From Flavobacterium pectinovorum (GTDB lineage Bacteria; Bacteroidota; Bacteroidia; Flavobacteriales; Flavobacteriaceae): a stretch of 64,000 nucleotides of DNA. Made by a program: the position numbers and the translations under genes. Location: positions 336,376-400,375 of the forward strand of contig NZ_RCZH01000001.1 of NCBI RefSeq assembly GCF_006438875.1, given 5' to 3'. This document shows, one piece after another, positions 19,801-27,557 of this stretch. Numbering within the stretch: position 1 is the stretch's first letter; every line of letters starts with the position of its first letter. Under the pieces are notes generated by a model, which did not search any database, was not told the DNA's origin, and saw nothing but the letters and a program-made list of their open reading frames with translations.

Positions 19801-20181
19801 TAATTCCAAGAGTTTTAAGAAACACACAAAAAGCGTCATATGTGGTGTAAGCGTGCCTTCGAACTCAACACCGTCAAGTATTTTTGAAATATCTTGTTTT
19901 AAAATAGCATAAGGATTGTCTTTTCTATTTGGAATATCTTTTGGTAAAAGACCAAAATGATCAAAAATCTCCTGCCAGTCACCAGACGGATTTTCACTGT
20001 CGTTTGTTTCAAAAAAATTAACTTGTTTAGCGAAGTTATAGGTAAAAAGGAACCAATCTTCGATATCAAAGTCATGTAGCTTCAAATTGTCGGGATCGAG
20101 AATAGTATTCAGGCGATCGCCCTGATCGGTGCCATTTCGTTTGAATAATATATCGTTTGTATGGTCGCTGTTGTTACACAT
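16852..20181 (-). CDS. Baseplate J/gp47-like wedge protein, Afp11-like
   Basis: The product is 1109 residues. The C-terminal third carries the recognisable baseplate-J signature: FNGKPQESDDTYYKRVSERL, then HKNRAITLWDYEHLILQEF and GDVTLIVVPD. The N-terminal part (DFDIEDWFLFTYNFAKQVNF) matches the start of Bacteroidota Afp11-type proteins. Baseplate J proteins form the wedge ring that controls sheath contraction. There is no signal peptide. The stop overlaps the next gene by 13 bases. Upstream, a 458-base repeat-filled gap separates it from the gp25 gene, so the operon may have an internal boundary there. Confidence 0.8.
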   Translation of the reverse strand: MCNNSDHTNDILFKRNGTDQGDRLNTILDPDNLKLHDFDIEDWFLFTYNFAKQVNFFETNDSENPSGDWQEIFDHFGLLPKDIPNRKDNPYAILKQDISKILDGVEFEGTLTPHMTLFVCFLKLLELSKTRFNLITKKHLDFFYKDILQIEKLPAKADKVHIIFELAKKSIEERIAPQTELDAGKDAEGNKLIYKTTEELIANKAQITQLKSVYNDIKLGQIKASEVANSQDGKGESLKEETKYWFPFGYTSVEEKYTELPAAKLGFAIASPLLALQEGERNIDITITFSEPFTFEAGPISVTDLTDNISIFCSGEKEWLGDFKLIGTASQSNISGKELRLVFQIPKDTPAIVNYNQKVLGEAFSSDLPIIRFLIHTENKKGHTLFRNLVTQTISDINVKVDVKDVKSLLLESDTGLLNATKPFYPFTTQPTKGSSFLINYPEIFSKKWKTVDVSINWKNTPSSFKTHYDAYKSKYLNTMSKNIFYQGMFIEEIAKVLVANQPEDPQPKELKEAIAINIPENKTILKLNDNVSDLIVDSDDYFKATVSVLNKENWENKDTSTILFKKNDTAYETKFSVAGSTYDIDKSGPIRLTLNQSFLHSLYPKIYTLAIMSKVAETLIPNEAYTPFAEAISLNYTAEETTNFTHQTEAEYETERIKLFHEAPFGQSEEHSYLKKLAQQKAILDANIAITSRLLPDYCNGGEFYIGLDEAETAQQVALLFQILEGSENPLVDSFTGKQKVQWSVLCDNQWKNIENDLLANSIDNFLKSGILKFTIPKQATKTNTLFPDNLIWIKAKMHKAYDAVCKVIDIKTQVVAAEFYNDENELSHLEKGLPAKTISKLINRITQVKSVSQPFNSFNGKPQESDDTYYKRVSERLRHKNRAITLWDYEHLILQEFTEVFRVKCLNHTNNETNSFLSPGDVTLIVVPDIINKNVFDIYEPRVSTATLNKIQIYINNLNSMHVDAVVINPEYEKVIVKSSVKFYPEYDENFYKKQLNEDISKFLSPWAFDTSQDILFGIELHRSTVIDYIEKLYYVDYLAELEMAKLDDITEPENPNDAVYAALKFLPIVSPSNPKRILVSVKNHIISTDIKTCKEPIIQAPEKCQY

Positions 20182-20252
20182 AATACTATTAAATATTAAC
20201 CCCGCCGGGTATAATTATTAGGTTTGTTTGCTTCACTCGGGTCATTAATTAT

Positions 20253-20580
20253 TTTTTCACGCAGATCTAAAAAGATTTAAGCAGATTTTTTTTAATCGTT
20301 TTAATTCTTTAATTTGTGTCTAATTTTTCTCTCGCAGATTTTGCAGATCGAGCAGATTTTTTTTTAATCATTTTAATCCTTTAATCTGTGGCTATATATT
20401 TTTCACGCAGATTTTGCAGATTTCTTTTTTTTGCCACTCCTGATAGCTATCGGGATAAAAAGATTCACGCAGATTTTTTTAATCCTTTAATCTGTGGCTA
20501 ATTTTTTCTCTCGCAGATTTTGCAGATCGAGCAGATTTTTCTTTAATCGTTTTAATTCTTTAATCTGTTGCTAATTTTTT
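20253..20580. repeat. Imperfect direct repeats between Afp11-like and gp25 genes
   Basis: The 458-base gap 20182-20639 contains no gene. It holds repeated short modules: TCACGCAGAT (about 20257, 20403 and 20464) and a longer unit beginning TAATTTTTCTCTCGCAGATT at 20321, repeated with one extra T at 20499, 178 bases apart. TTTAATCCTTTAATCTGTGG is part of each unit. The modules are related to the elements at 7251-7644. TGATAGCTATCGGGAT at about 20440 is a short palindromic stretch. Function is unknown. Confidence 0.75.
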
Positions 20581-20639
20581 CAACACATTAAAAGCCAACT
20601 TCGAATTGAATTTTTAATTTTTAATTCCCAATTTTTAAT

Positions 20640-21050
20640 TTAAAGATTAGTTCCTTCTTCTTTATAGAAAGGATAAACCATATTGGTTCTTGAGTTGGTT
20701 GCTCTTATTTTATAATCCAGAAATACCAGTACTTCACCATTTAAATCATCTCCCTGGGTGATGTCGATTTTCTCTACGTCAATTCGGGGTTCGTGGTATA
20801 GAATGGCAGTTCTTACTAATTCAGATACAAAGGTTTTGAGTGTTCTGTTGAGCGGATTAAAAATAAGTTCGTCCATATTGCAGCCGTATTTTGGCAGCAT
20901 AATGCGTTCTCCTATTTTGGTCGACAATAGAATTTCAAGACTGCTTTTAATATCTTCTTCATCAGAAATCATTATAACAGATTTTGTTATTCTCTTAAAT
21001 TCTGGTGGAAAACTCCATCCGGTTCCTAAAAAAGCTTGTTCATTTTCCAT
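20640..21050 (-). CDS. GPW/gp25 family baseplate wedge protein (Afp9-like)
   Basis: The 136-residue length and sequence fit the gp25/GPW family: GWSFPPEF at the start, IKSSLEILLSTKIGERIMLP and YGCNMDELIFNP in the middle, and AILYHEPRIDVEKIDI near the end. These proteins help nucleate sheath assembly at the baseplate in phages, type VI secretion systems and eCIS. The gene is isolated by repeat-containing gaps on both sides (589 bases to PAAR, 458 bases to Afp11), which is unusual inside an eCIS operon. Confidence 0.92.
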   Translation of the reverse strand: MENEQAFLGTGWSFPPEFKRITKSVIMISDEEDIKSSLEILLSTKIGERIMLPKYGCNMDELIFNPLNRTLKTFVSELVRTAILYHEPRIDVEKIDITQGDDLNGEVLVFLDYKIRATNSRTNMVYPFYKEEGTNL

Positions 21051-21080
21051 AATTAATTCAAGTTTCTGGTCAATTATCGT

Positions 21081-21503
21081 CTAGTTTGTCATTTCGAGGG
21101 ACGAGAAATCACATAAAATGAAGACATATAGTACGTCGCTCTCTGGATGTGATTTCTCCTTCGTCGAAATGACAAACAGTGCGTTTAATTATTGCTTAAA
21201 GCCTCGCAAAGTTTTTTTCGTTTTTGTGTCACTTCGATTTCTAGAACATTTTTTTTCAGGAGCTAATCCCGCTATCCGTTTCAATCTTTTGTGGCGAACC
21301 CCGCCACAAAAGGATTTCCACTTCTATCGGGGCTAGGGGAATCATTTTCATAACAACAGTTTCATCTAGTTTGTCATTTCGAGGGACGAGAAATCACATA
21401 AAGTGAAGACATACAGTACGTCGCTCTCTGGATGTGATTTCTCCTTCGTCGAAATGACAAACAGTGCGTTTAATTATTGCTTAAAGTCTCACAAAGTTTT
21501 TTC
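21081..21503. repeat. Two copies of a 137-bp inverted-repeat element between PAAR and gp25
   Basis: Copies at 21081-21217 and 21367-21503 (286 bases apart) are nearly identical. Each starts CTAGTTTGTCATTTCGAGGG and includes GTACGTCGCTCTCTGGATGT. Inside each, GTCATTTCGAGGGACGAGAA pairs with the later TTCTCCTTCGTCGAAATGAC, giving a long hairpin around a loop with the GTACGTC motif. Further partial pieces (ATCGAAATGACAAACAGTGC) extend to about 21640. The whole gap 21051-21639 has no gene. Confidence 0.8.
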
Positions 21504-21639
21504 TCATTTTATGTCATTTCGACGAAGGAGAAATCCTCGTGAGTAACTCCGTTTCTAAAATTGCCAATCTTTGTCGAGCTTCTTGCGAGGATTTCGATCC
21601 CGAAGCCTCGGGATCGAAATGACAAACAGTGCGTTTAAA

Positions 21640-21930
21640 CTATCCAATTAAAACAGTTGCTAATCCGGCGACTATTGTTCCGCCATGAGCTGTTGAATCT
21701 CCCATTCTGGCGGCGGGTTTCCCGCCAATCAAAACCGTCGATGAACCCATTACGATGCTGTCTGGCGGACCAGTACAGGTTGCCATATCGCCAACACATG
21801 CTGCAGGAACTCCGCCAATTAAAACCGTTGGAACTCCGGCTGGTAAAATTGGACCGCCCACATGTGGAACGGTTGCTGTTACCATTGGGCAAACATGCAT
21901 ATCTGAAACTCTTGCGGCTGGTGCTCCCAT
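21640..21930 (-). CDS. PAAR-domain spike tip protein (Afp10-like)
   Basis: The 96-residue protein is a complete PAAR domain: PAARVSDMHVCP at the start, GGPILPAGVPTVLIGG, then PAACVGDMATCTGP, STVLIGGKPAARMGD and a final ATVLIG. PAAR proteins cap the trimeric VgrG/spike needle and sharpen it; a metal is usually held by His/Cys residues, here including HVCP and CTGP. The gene follows the VgrG-like gene by 4 bases. It has no C-terminal toxin extension. Confidence 0.93.
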   Translation of the reverse strand: MGAPAARVSDMHVCPMVTATVPHVGGPILPAGVPTVLIGGVPAACVGDMATCTGPPDSIVMGSSTVLIGGKPAARMGDSTAHGGTIVAGLATVLIG

Positions 21931-21934
21931 GATT

Positions 21935-23680
21935 TTAATTTATTTGAACAATACTTCCTTTTAAGACTGCGGCGGCACCAGACGATAATTCTGCGCCAGC
22001 GCTGCCTTCGGCTTTGAATTGTGCTGAGGCTTTTATCGAAACATTGGTTCCTTCGATTTTTATATCTCCGGTGGCTTTAAATTCGATGTTTCCGGCACTT
22101 TCCAGTTTTATGCCTTTGCTGTCTATGGTGATTACATTCGAATTTTCGTCTTCGATAACAATAACACCTTTATCTTCGTCGAGCGTGATTTTTTTCCCTG
22201 CCGGAGTTTCAATTCCGATTGACTTTTTTTCATCGTCAAACAAAACCTTCATCTCGCTTCGGGTTACAATTCCTTTTTGATGATTATCGTCAGAAGCAGT
22301 TATTGGAGCAGGTTTTCCGCTGCTGTGAAGCATTCCTAAAACGATCGCATTATTGGGATCTTCATTTATAAATCCGATAATGACTTCATCTTCGATTTCA
22401 GGTCTGAAAAAAATACCTCTGTTTTCTCCCGCATCCGGCGTAGCCACACGACACCAAATTCCCTGTTCTTCATTGTTGATGATTGGAATCTTGACTAAAA
22501 TCCGATCTTCGCCATTTGGATCACTTTCGAGTTGTGTTACAATTCCGGTGTGAAGCCCTTTTATAGCGGCGATAATTCCCGAACCTGTTGGCGTATGAAT
22601 GTCGTAGGTTTCAGAAAACCATTCGGGATTCAACCCAAATTGTGCGTCGATTGTCCAGTTTCCTTCTGATATTTCATGAAAAACGCCTGTTATATAGGCT
22701 TTTCCGTTGAATCGGTCACCAACGCCTTCGAGTGTAATAATAGTGTTCGGTTTTACTGCGGGAATTCCCTGAAATTTGACTCTTCCGCGAATTTTTGATA
22801 ATTGCTGAAAAAGTAATTTAGCATCTGCCCAATCCTGAAGTTCTACATCAGATATGTTTCCGCCATGACGTAATTCCAGATTTTCTAATTCGATCGTTTC
22901 CGCTAAATCTGATGCCGTTAAATTTCCATTTAAAGAAATACTTGGGTCTTTTGCTTCAATTTCGACCAATTCCTGATTGCTGTAATCCCAACTGTACGAA
23001 GACACTTTTGCAAATTGATTTCTCGCATCTATTTCAGCATCAAAGTCTAATAAGCTTGAACCAAAAGTTACAGTTTCAACAGATTCTGCCGTTACATTTG
23101 GTTTACTGATGGTGATTTTACCATTTTCGACGAAACAAAGTTTACCGCTTGCCTGTGCTCTTGAAACTATAAAATCCCAATCTGAGGTATTGTACTGAAC
23201 GAGTTCTTTGTGACTGAAATTAGTGGCTTCAACATCTTTTTCTAATCCGTAAGCATCGATAATTTCCTCAAAGGCTTCGCTGTCTTTTACATCATAGAAA
23301 TATTTGCTTTTTCTGCCAATTGTCAGTTTTACAGCTTCGTCTTTGCATTCGATAATTAATAATGAGGCACCGCTTTTTATTTTGATCGAATGTTTGATGA
23401 CAATTCCTTTGTAAATCGTTTCTTCGTCGTTGTGATAACCGGCTGTGATTTCAATTTTTTTCCCCGGAATCAGCAAATCTTCATTGCTTAATTTAAAATC
23501 TCTTTCAGAAGCTTCTCCGTCTGTCAGAACAATTTGAGCCATAGGAATCCTGTTGACCTCATTTTGTACCACAATACTTTTTACCTGATAGGTTTTAGAT
23601 AATTCTTCTCCTTCAATTAAAATTTTATGCGTTACTAAATCGGCACTTTGACTGGTTTGTATGACTCCGCTATTGTTCAT
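21935..23680 (-). CDS. VgrG-like spike protein (Afp8-like)
   Basis: The 581-residue product has the layout of a VgrG/gp27-gp5 spike: two gp27-like barrels (about 1-330), then a gp5-type OB fold (about 365-450; GIVTQLESDPNGEDRILVKI, GIWCRVATPDAGENRG, EVIIGFINEDP). The end is a beta-helical needle (about 480-581) with the repeats KKITLDEDKG, NVITIDSKGIKLES and ATGDIKIEG. The start overlaps the stop of the LysM gene by one base (TGATG), and PAAR follows. No extra effector domain is fused to the needle. Confidence 0.92.
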   Translation of the reverse strand: MNNSGVIQTSQSADLVTHKILIEGEELSKTYQVKSIVVQNEVNRIPMAQIVLTDGEASERDFKLSNEDLLIPGKKIEITAGYHNDEETIYKGIVIKHSIKIKSGASLLIIECKDEAVKLTIGRKSKYFYDVKDSEAFEEIIDAYGLEKDVEATNFSHKELVQYNTSDWDFIVSRAQASGKLCFVENGKITISKPNVTAESVETVTFGSSLLDFDAEIDARNQFAKVSSYSWDYSNQELVEIEAKDPSISLNGNLTASDLAETIELENLELRHGGNISDVELQDWADAKLLFQQLSKIRGRVKFQGIPAVKPNTIITLEGVGDRFNGKAYITGVFHEISEGNWTIDAQFGLNPEWFSETYDIHTPTGSGIIAAIKGLHTGIVTQLESDPNGEDRILVKIPIINNEEQGIWCRVATPDAGENRGIFFRPEIEDEVIIGFINEDPNNAIVLGMLHSSGKPAPITASDDNHQKGIVTRSEMKVLFDDEKKSIGIETPAGKKITLDEDKGVIVIEDENSNVITIDSKGIKLESAGNIEFKATGDIKIEGTNVSIKASAQFKAEGSAGAELSSGAAAVLKGSIVQIN

Positions 23681-24363
23681 CAGGATTGTTTTTGTAAGGG
23701 TGGAAAAAATAGTTTTTGCCCTGTTTTTAGTTTTCTGAAATTGACAATGTTATTCACTTTTGCAACTTCCAGATAATACTTAGAATCTCCATAGATATTA
23801 AAAGACATCAGAGGCAATGTATCGCCATCTGTTACGGTTCTGTAATGCGTTAAATCAGGTGATTTATTGTTTTCCTTTGCCGCTCTTAAATTATCTTCAA
23901 CAAAACCCTGAAATTTGGCTTTTGCAATGGCTCTTATTGGCGTTCCGTCTGGTTTGAAGAGTTTGAATTCTACCGTCATTTCGGTCATGGCGCCTTTAAA
24001 GAGCAATGTTCCCCAGGAAATAATCAGATAATTAGGCTTGTGTTCGTCGCCGTTATAATCCAGAATTACTTTCTTGAATTTCTCGATATCGTCAATAATT
24101 CCATCGTCAGAACTTGCGTAGCCGTTAATTACTCCAGATCTGTCAAAGACAAAATCGAGTTCGAGATTTTCAGGTAGTTTTTTATTGAACTTCGGCGAAA
24201 CCGTACTCGTGCCGGAAGCCTGAGTTTCATCGGTTTCGATTTTATAGTGATACGTGTACTTTTCCGGATTCATTAAAGTAGAAAATTCACCGTCGGCAAT
24301 TTTGGTATTAAATTCCGGGTCACTATAAGCAACAACTTTTAGTTTTTCTAATTCTCCAGCCAT
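23680..24363 (-). CDS. LysM-containing tube-end/hub protein (Afp7-like)
   Basis: The 227-residue product opens with a conserved CIS tube-type region (FSTLMNPEKYTYHYKIETDE, then LPENLELDFVFDRSGVI) and ends in a LysM-like segment at about 173-223 (HYRTVTDGDTLPLMSFNIYG, ending KLFFPPL). Afp7-type proteins link the inner tube to the spike hub. It lies between the DUF5908 and VgrG genes, the conserved place. The last base of its stop is shared with the VgrG start. Confidence 0.88.
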   Translation of the reverse strand: MAGELEKLKVVAYSDPEFNTKIADGEFSTLMNPEKYTYHYKIETDETQASGTSTVSPKFNKKLPENLELDFVFDRSGVINGYASSDDGIIDDIEKFKKVILDYNGDEHKPNYLIISWGTLLFKGAMTEMTVEFKLFKPDGTPIRAIAKAKFQGFVEDNLRAAKENNKSPDLTHYRTVTDGDTLPLMSFNIYGDSKYYLEVAKVNNIVNFRKLKTGQKLFFPPLQKQS

Positions 24364-24365
24364 GA

Positions 24366-24524
24366 TTACCGCTCTTTTTTACGTTCAATTACTTTCAATA
24401 CCTGTTCTACACATTCGGCTACCGGATCTTCCCCTTTGCTTTTTGGAGCTTTGGGATCAGAATTTGGTTTAGAACCTTCATTCACGTTTATCTTGATGTG
24501 AAGCTCTTTTATTTCTATCGGCAT
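24366..24524 (-). CDS. DUF5908 family small protein, 52 aa
   Basis: A short frame from the ATG at 24524 to the TAA at 24366 encodes 52 residues that start MPIEIKELHIKINVNEG and end VLKVIERKKER. The start matches the small DUF5908 family, known from eCIS loci between the second tube gene and the LysM gene. It is 2 bases from both its upstream and downstream neighbours. The middle is Pro/Lys-rich and the end helical and basic. Its role is not known; position suggests an assembly or tube-end factor (Afp6 position). Confidence 0.85.
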   Translation of the reverse strand: MPIEIKELHIKINVNEGSKPNSDPKAPKSKGEDPVAECVEQVLKVIERKKER

Positions 24525-24526
24525 GA

Positions 24527-24973
24527 CTAGCTTTTAATTAAAGTGAAATAATTGTAAGTAAGTTCAAAGTTTTCGACAACGAGCTTACTTTCTTCAGCAT
24601 TAAAATCCTCAACTGCCCATTTTACAGGGTAGGCGTGAACGACATTCCAGGAAATCAAGGGCTGATGTTCTTCGTCGAGCAATTTGATTGTCAGGTTGAC
24701 GGGCTTAAATGCAAAGTTTTCGATCGCATCGCGGCACCAGTCTATAACTGCAGAATCAATCAGCATTCCCCTTTTTAAAGTCAGGTTTGGATATTTTGTC
24801 TTTACCGGAAGTTTGTGCTTGAATCTGTTTTCACCACCTTCGGCTATCTCTTCAGTTTCAATATCGACAGATAAACCGGAAACCGATTGAAACTGATGGT
24901 CTTTTGCCTGTGAGCCAAGACCTTCAAATTCAACTAAAAAGTGAAAACCGACAGGTGGATAATAGTTAGCCAT
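24527..24973 (-). CDS. Phage tail tube protein, gp19-like (Afp5-like)
   Basis: The 148-residue product starts MANYYPPVGFHFLVEFEGLG and contains FQSVSGLSVDIETEEIAEGG, LTLKRGML and a closing beta segment LVVENFELTYNYF. This is the T4-gp19-like inner-tube fold. Two tube paralogues lie in tandem here, as in Afp (Afp1 and Afp5). The second copy usually forms the first tube ring at the baseplate. It lies 2 bases after the first tube gene. Confidence 0.92.
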   Translation of the reverse strand: MANYYPPVGFHFLVEFEGLGSQAKDHQFQSVSGLSVDIETEEIAEGGENRFKHKLPVKTKYPNLTLKRGMLIDSAVIDWCRDAIENFAFKPVNLTIKLLDEEHQPLISWNVVHAYPVKWAVEDFNAEESKLVVENFELTYNYFTLIKS

Positions 24974-24975
24974 GA

Positions 24976-25404
24976 TTAATCATTTTGAATCGATAAACCT
25001 TCATGAACTAACTCCACTGATTCGATTGCTACTTCGTTTCCGTCGGCTTTTAAATCAGTCGACTGAACTTTGGTTGGCCATGCATTTTTTACTTTCCAGG
25101 TAATCACGGGTTCGTGTTCCTCGTTTAGTAATTTGATGGTAATGTCTCTTCTTTCGATAGTATTTAGTTTTACCGAATTCCACCAGGCATAATATTCATT
25201 ATCGCTTTTAAAAGTGCCTCTTTTCATTGTAATGTTAGAGAACTTCTGCATGCCGGGCATCTTGATCTTGCTGTACTCCGGACTTGCACCCTGACGGTAC
25301 TCGATAACTTCGGTTTCTACATCTAATCCGGAGACTTCCGTAAAACCTATTTTTGTTCCGCCCCAGTCAACTGAGAAATGAAACTTTGATAATGGATAAC
25401 TCAT
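24976..25404 (-). CDS. Phage tail tube protein, gp19-like (major inner tube, Afp1-like)
   Basis: The 142-residue product reads MSYPLSKFHFSVDWGGTKIG, then FTEVSGLDVETEVIEYRQG, ITMKRGTF and VELVHEG. It is a gp19-fold tube subunit and, directly after the sheath gene, probably the main tube protein that forms the stacked hexamers. It lies 29 bases after the sheath stop. The conserved VSGLDVETE hairpin is intact. Confidence 0.93.
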   Translation of the reverse strand: MSYPLSKFHFSVDWGGTKIGFTEVSGLDVETEVIEYRQGASPEYSKIKMPGMQKFSNITMKRGTFKSDNEYYAWWNSVKLNTIERRDITIKLLNEEHEPVITWKVKNAWPTKVQSTDLKADGNEVAIESVELVHEGLSIQND

Positions 25405-25433
25405 GATCTATATTTTTTTAATGTTGATATTAA

Positions 25434-27539
25434 TTAAGATTCCTGCATTTTGTGAGAGAAACGTAGGATGATAAACTCGGCCGGACGAACTACTGCCATT
25501 CCGATTTCAATTATCATTCGACCTTCCAGAATATCCAATGCCGACATGGTTTGTCCCAGTCCAATTCTAACATAAAAAGCCTGTTCCGGTTTTGCTCCCG
25601 CCAAAGCTCCGTTTCTCCATTGCAGAATTAAGAAATTCTCAATCATCGCTCTTACTCTTATCCAGGTATTGGCATCGTTAGGCTCAAATACAAATTGGTC
25701 AGTTGCTTTTTTGATGGATTCTTCTGCCATGTTAAAGAAGCGTCGAACGGGAACATAACGCCATTCGTTGTCATTACCCGCAAGGGTTCTTGATCCCCAA
25801 ACCAAGGTTCCTTTTCCTGTAAAGCTTCTGATGGCGTTGATGGATTTACCTGCAACAGTATCAACATTTAGATTATCCTGATCGCCATTTGTAATTTTCA
25901 GCGATGGTCTTACTACATAATTTATACCCACATTTGCCGGAGCTTTCCAAACACCTCTGTTAGAATCTACACGAGCATAAATTCCGGCTACGGCACTGCT
26001 TGGAGGCAATGTAAGAGGTAAGTTTGCAATTTCGATTTTAATGGCATTGTACGATTTGTTGTCCAAACCTTCAATATCACCAAGATAGCGTCCGTTCATT
26101 GCACCATTATTAACATCGGTAGTCGTAACATTGTTGATTTCGGTTTTTATTGCGTCAACCAGCGTTACCATACTATCTGTTCCGCTTGAAAGATTGAATA
26201 CATCAACCGTAATAGCCAAAGTATTGTCCGGCAAATTGATAATTGAATCCGGCGCGCTAAACGTAAGCAGCTTAGCAATCTCCGCAATTACGTTTGTAGT
26301 ATTGGTTTTTACATTTTGCGCTATTTTCAGGTTGGTGTTGGAAGCTTTTAATTTGGCAGTCAAATCTTCAAGATTATCTCTGACTTTTTCGATTTTGTTA
26401 TTTCCTTCAAATAAACCAACAAAAACATCTAATGCGGACTGAAGTGCGTCTCCTGCATTGGCAACTTCTTCTACAGAAGCTATCGCAGATTCTGCTGCAT
26501 TTTGGATTTTATCTTTATCCGAAATCAAACTGTTCAGATCAGCCGTTAATGTTTCCAAAATCGGAATAAAAGCAGTTGTTTTTGCTACAGTAAATGTTTC
26601 TGATCCTGGAACTGCATTGTTATATCCTGTTGCGCTGTCAATATATGTAAGCACATCGGCAACACTTCCTGAGATTAAATCGTCTACAGTATCTGCATCA
26701 TCATCTGTTACTACAACAAGGTTTCCTACCGTTAGCGTTACGGTTGCCAAAGCATCTTCGACTTCGCCAAAAGCAGTTGATATTGCATCAGGAACGTTGG
26801 TTACGTGGTTGATCAAAATATCATCTTCGTTGTATCTGTAATCCAGAATTGTATCCAGATAGGGATAATAAGCGGCACCGTATTTCAGGTAATCTTTCTC
26901 TAAGGAAATCTTATCTCTTAAGGCTTGCGAATCAACTCCAATATCTGTAGAAGTATAAGTGTCAAGAATCGTAAATCGATCTTGTAAATCGTGACATTGG
27001 ATTAAAGCATTGGAATATAAAGCATAAAACTCATCTACACTTAGTGCTTTTGCATCCGGAAATAATAATAATGTTGGTTCGTCTTCTGCTTTCAACAAGT
27101 TCAATCCGGCATTTAAATCATTAAAAAGAACAGGATTTTCATTGCTGTTTACATCTTCATAATTTTTTACCGAAACGATATAACAAGGTCCGCCGCCATT
27201 TGCAAAATAAATTTGAAGTGCATAATACATTAAAAATGGTTTTGGAGTAGCTGGCTGATTCACCACAATGTTTCTTTCGGTTACTACATTATCCGTTACC
27301 ACATCTGTCACATCTACCGAAATAGTGTCTTCAGGATATGCAAATCCAAAATACGTTTCATAATCCAGTAAAGAAGTAATTCGGGTAGGAACCCTGTCTA
27401 AATCGTTCTCGATTTTTTTAACAGCTTTTTCTGTATAGCCAATAAAAGCGGGAATCGCTGTCTCTACCTCGGCAATAGAAGGAGGGAACTTTACGATCTC
27501 CTCAATATACACACCGGGTGTTTTGTAAGTTGTTGCCAT
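25434..27539 (-). CDS. Contractile tail sheath protein with long internal insertion
   Basis: The N-terminus (TYKTPGVYIEEIVKFPPSIA, then IPAFIGYTEKA) and C-terminus (WRYVPVRRFFNMAEESIKKA, then FVFEPNDANTW, ending AEFIILRFSHKMQES) are typical of eCIS sheaths. The sheath contracts to drive the tube. Conserved sequence stops at about residue 243 and resumes at about 490-515 (PPSSAVAGIYARVD, GVWKAPANVG). The roughly 250-residue insert is Ala/Asp/Thr/Asn-rich and largely helical, probably a surface-exposed domain. At 701 residues it is large, and it is the only sheath gene in the window, whereas Afp has three. The C-terminal strands needed for sheath interlocking are present. Confidence 0.93.
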   Translation of the reverse strand: MATTYKTPGVYIEEIVKFPPSIAEVETAIPAFIGYTEKAVKKIENDLDRVPTRITSLLDYETYFGFAYPEDTISVDVTDVVTDNVVTERNIVVNQPATPKPFLMYYALQIYFANGGGPCYIVSVKNYEDVNSNENPVLFNDLNAGLNLLKAEDEPTLLLFPDAKALSVDEFYALYSNALIQCHDLQDRFTILDTYTSTDIGVDSQALRDKISLEKDYLKYGAAYYPYLDTILDYRYNEDDILINHVTNVPDAISTAFGEVEDALATVTLTVGNLVVVTDDDADTVDDLISGSVADVLTYIDSATGYNNAVPGSETFTVAKTTAFIPILETLTADLNSLISDKDKIQNAAESAIASVEEVANAGDALQSALDVFVGLFEGNNKIEKVRDNLEDLTAKLKASNTNLKIAQNVKTNTTNVIAEIAKLLTFSAPDSIINLPDNTLAITVDVFNLSSGTDSMVTLVDAIKTEINNVTTTDVNNGAMNGRYLGDIEGLDNKSYNAIKIEIANLPLTLPPSSAVAGIYARVDSNRGVWKAPANVGINYVVRPSLKITNGDQDNLNVDTVAGKSINAIRSFTGKGTLVWGSRTLAGNDNEWRYVPVRRFFNMAEESIKKATDQFVFEPNDANTWIRVRAMIENFLILQWRNGALAGAKPEQAFYVRIGLGQTMSALDILEGRMIIEIGMAVVRPAEFIILRFSHKMQES

Positions 27540-27557
27540 AATTGATTGTTTTAATTA

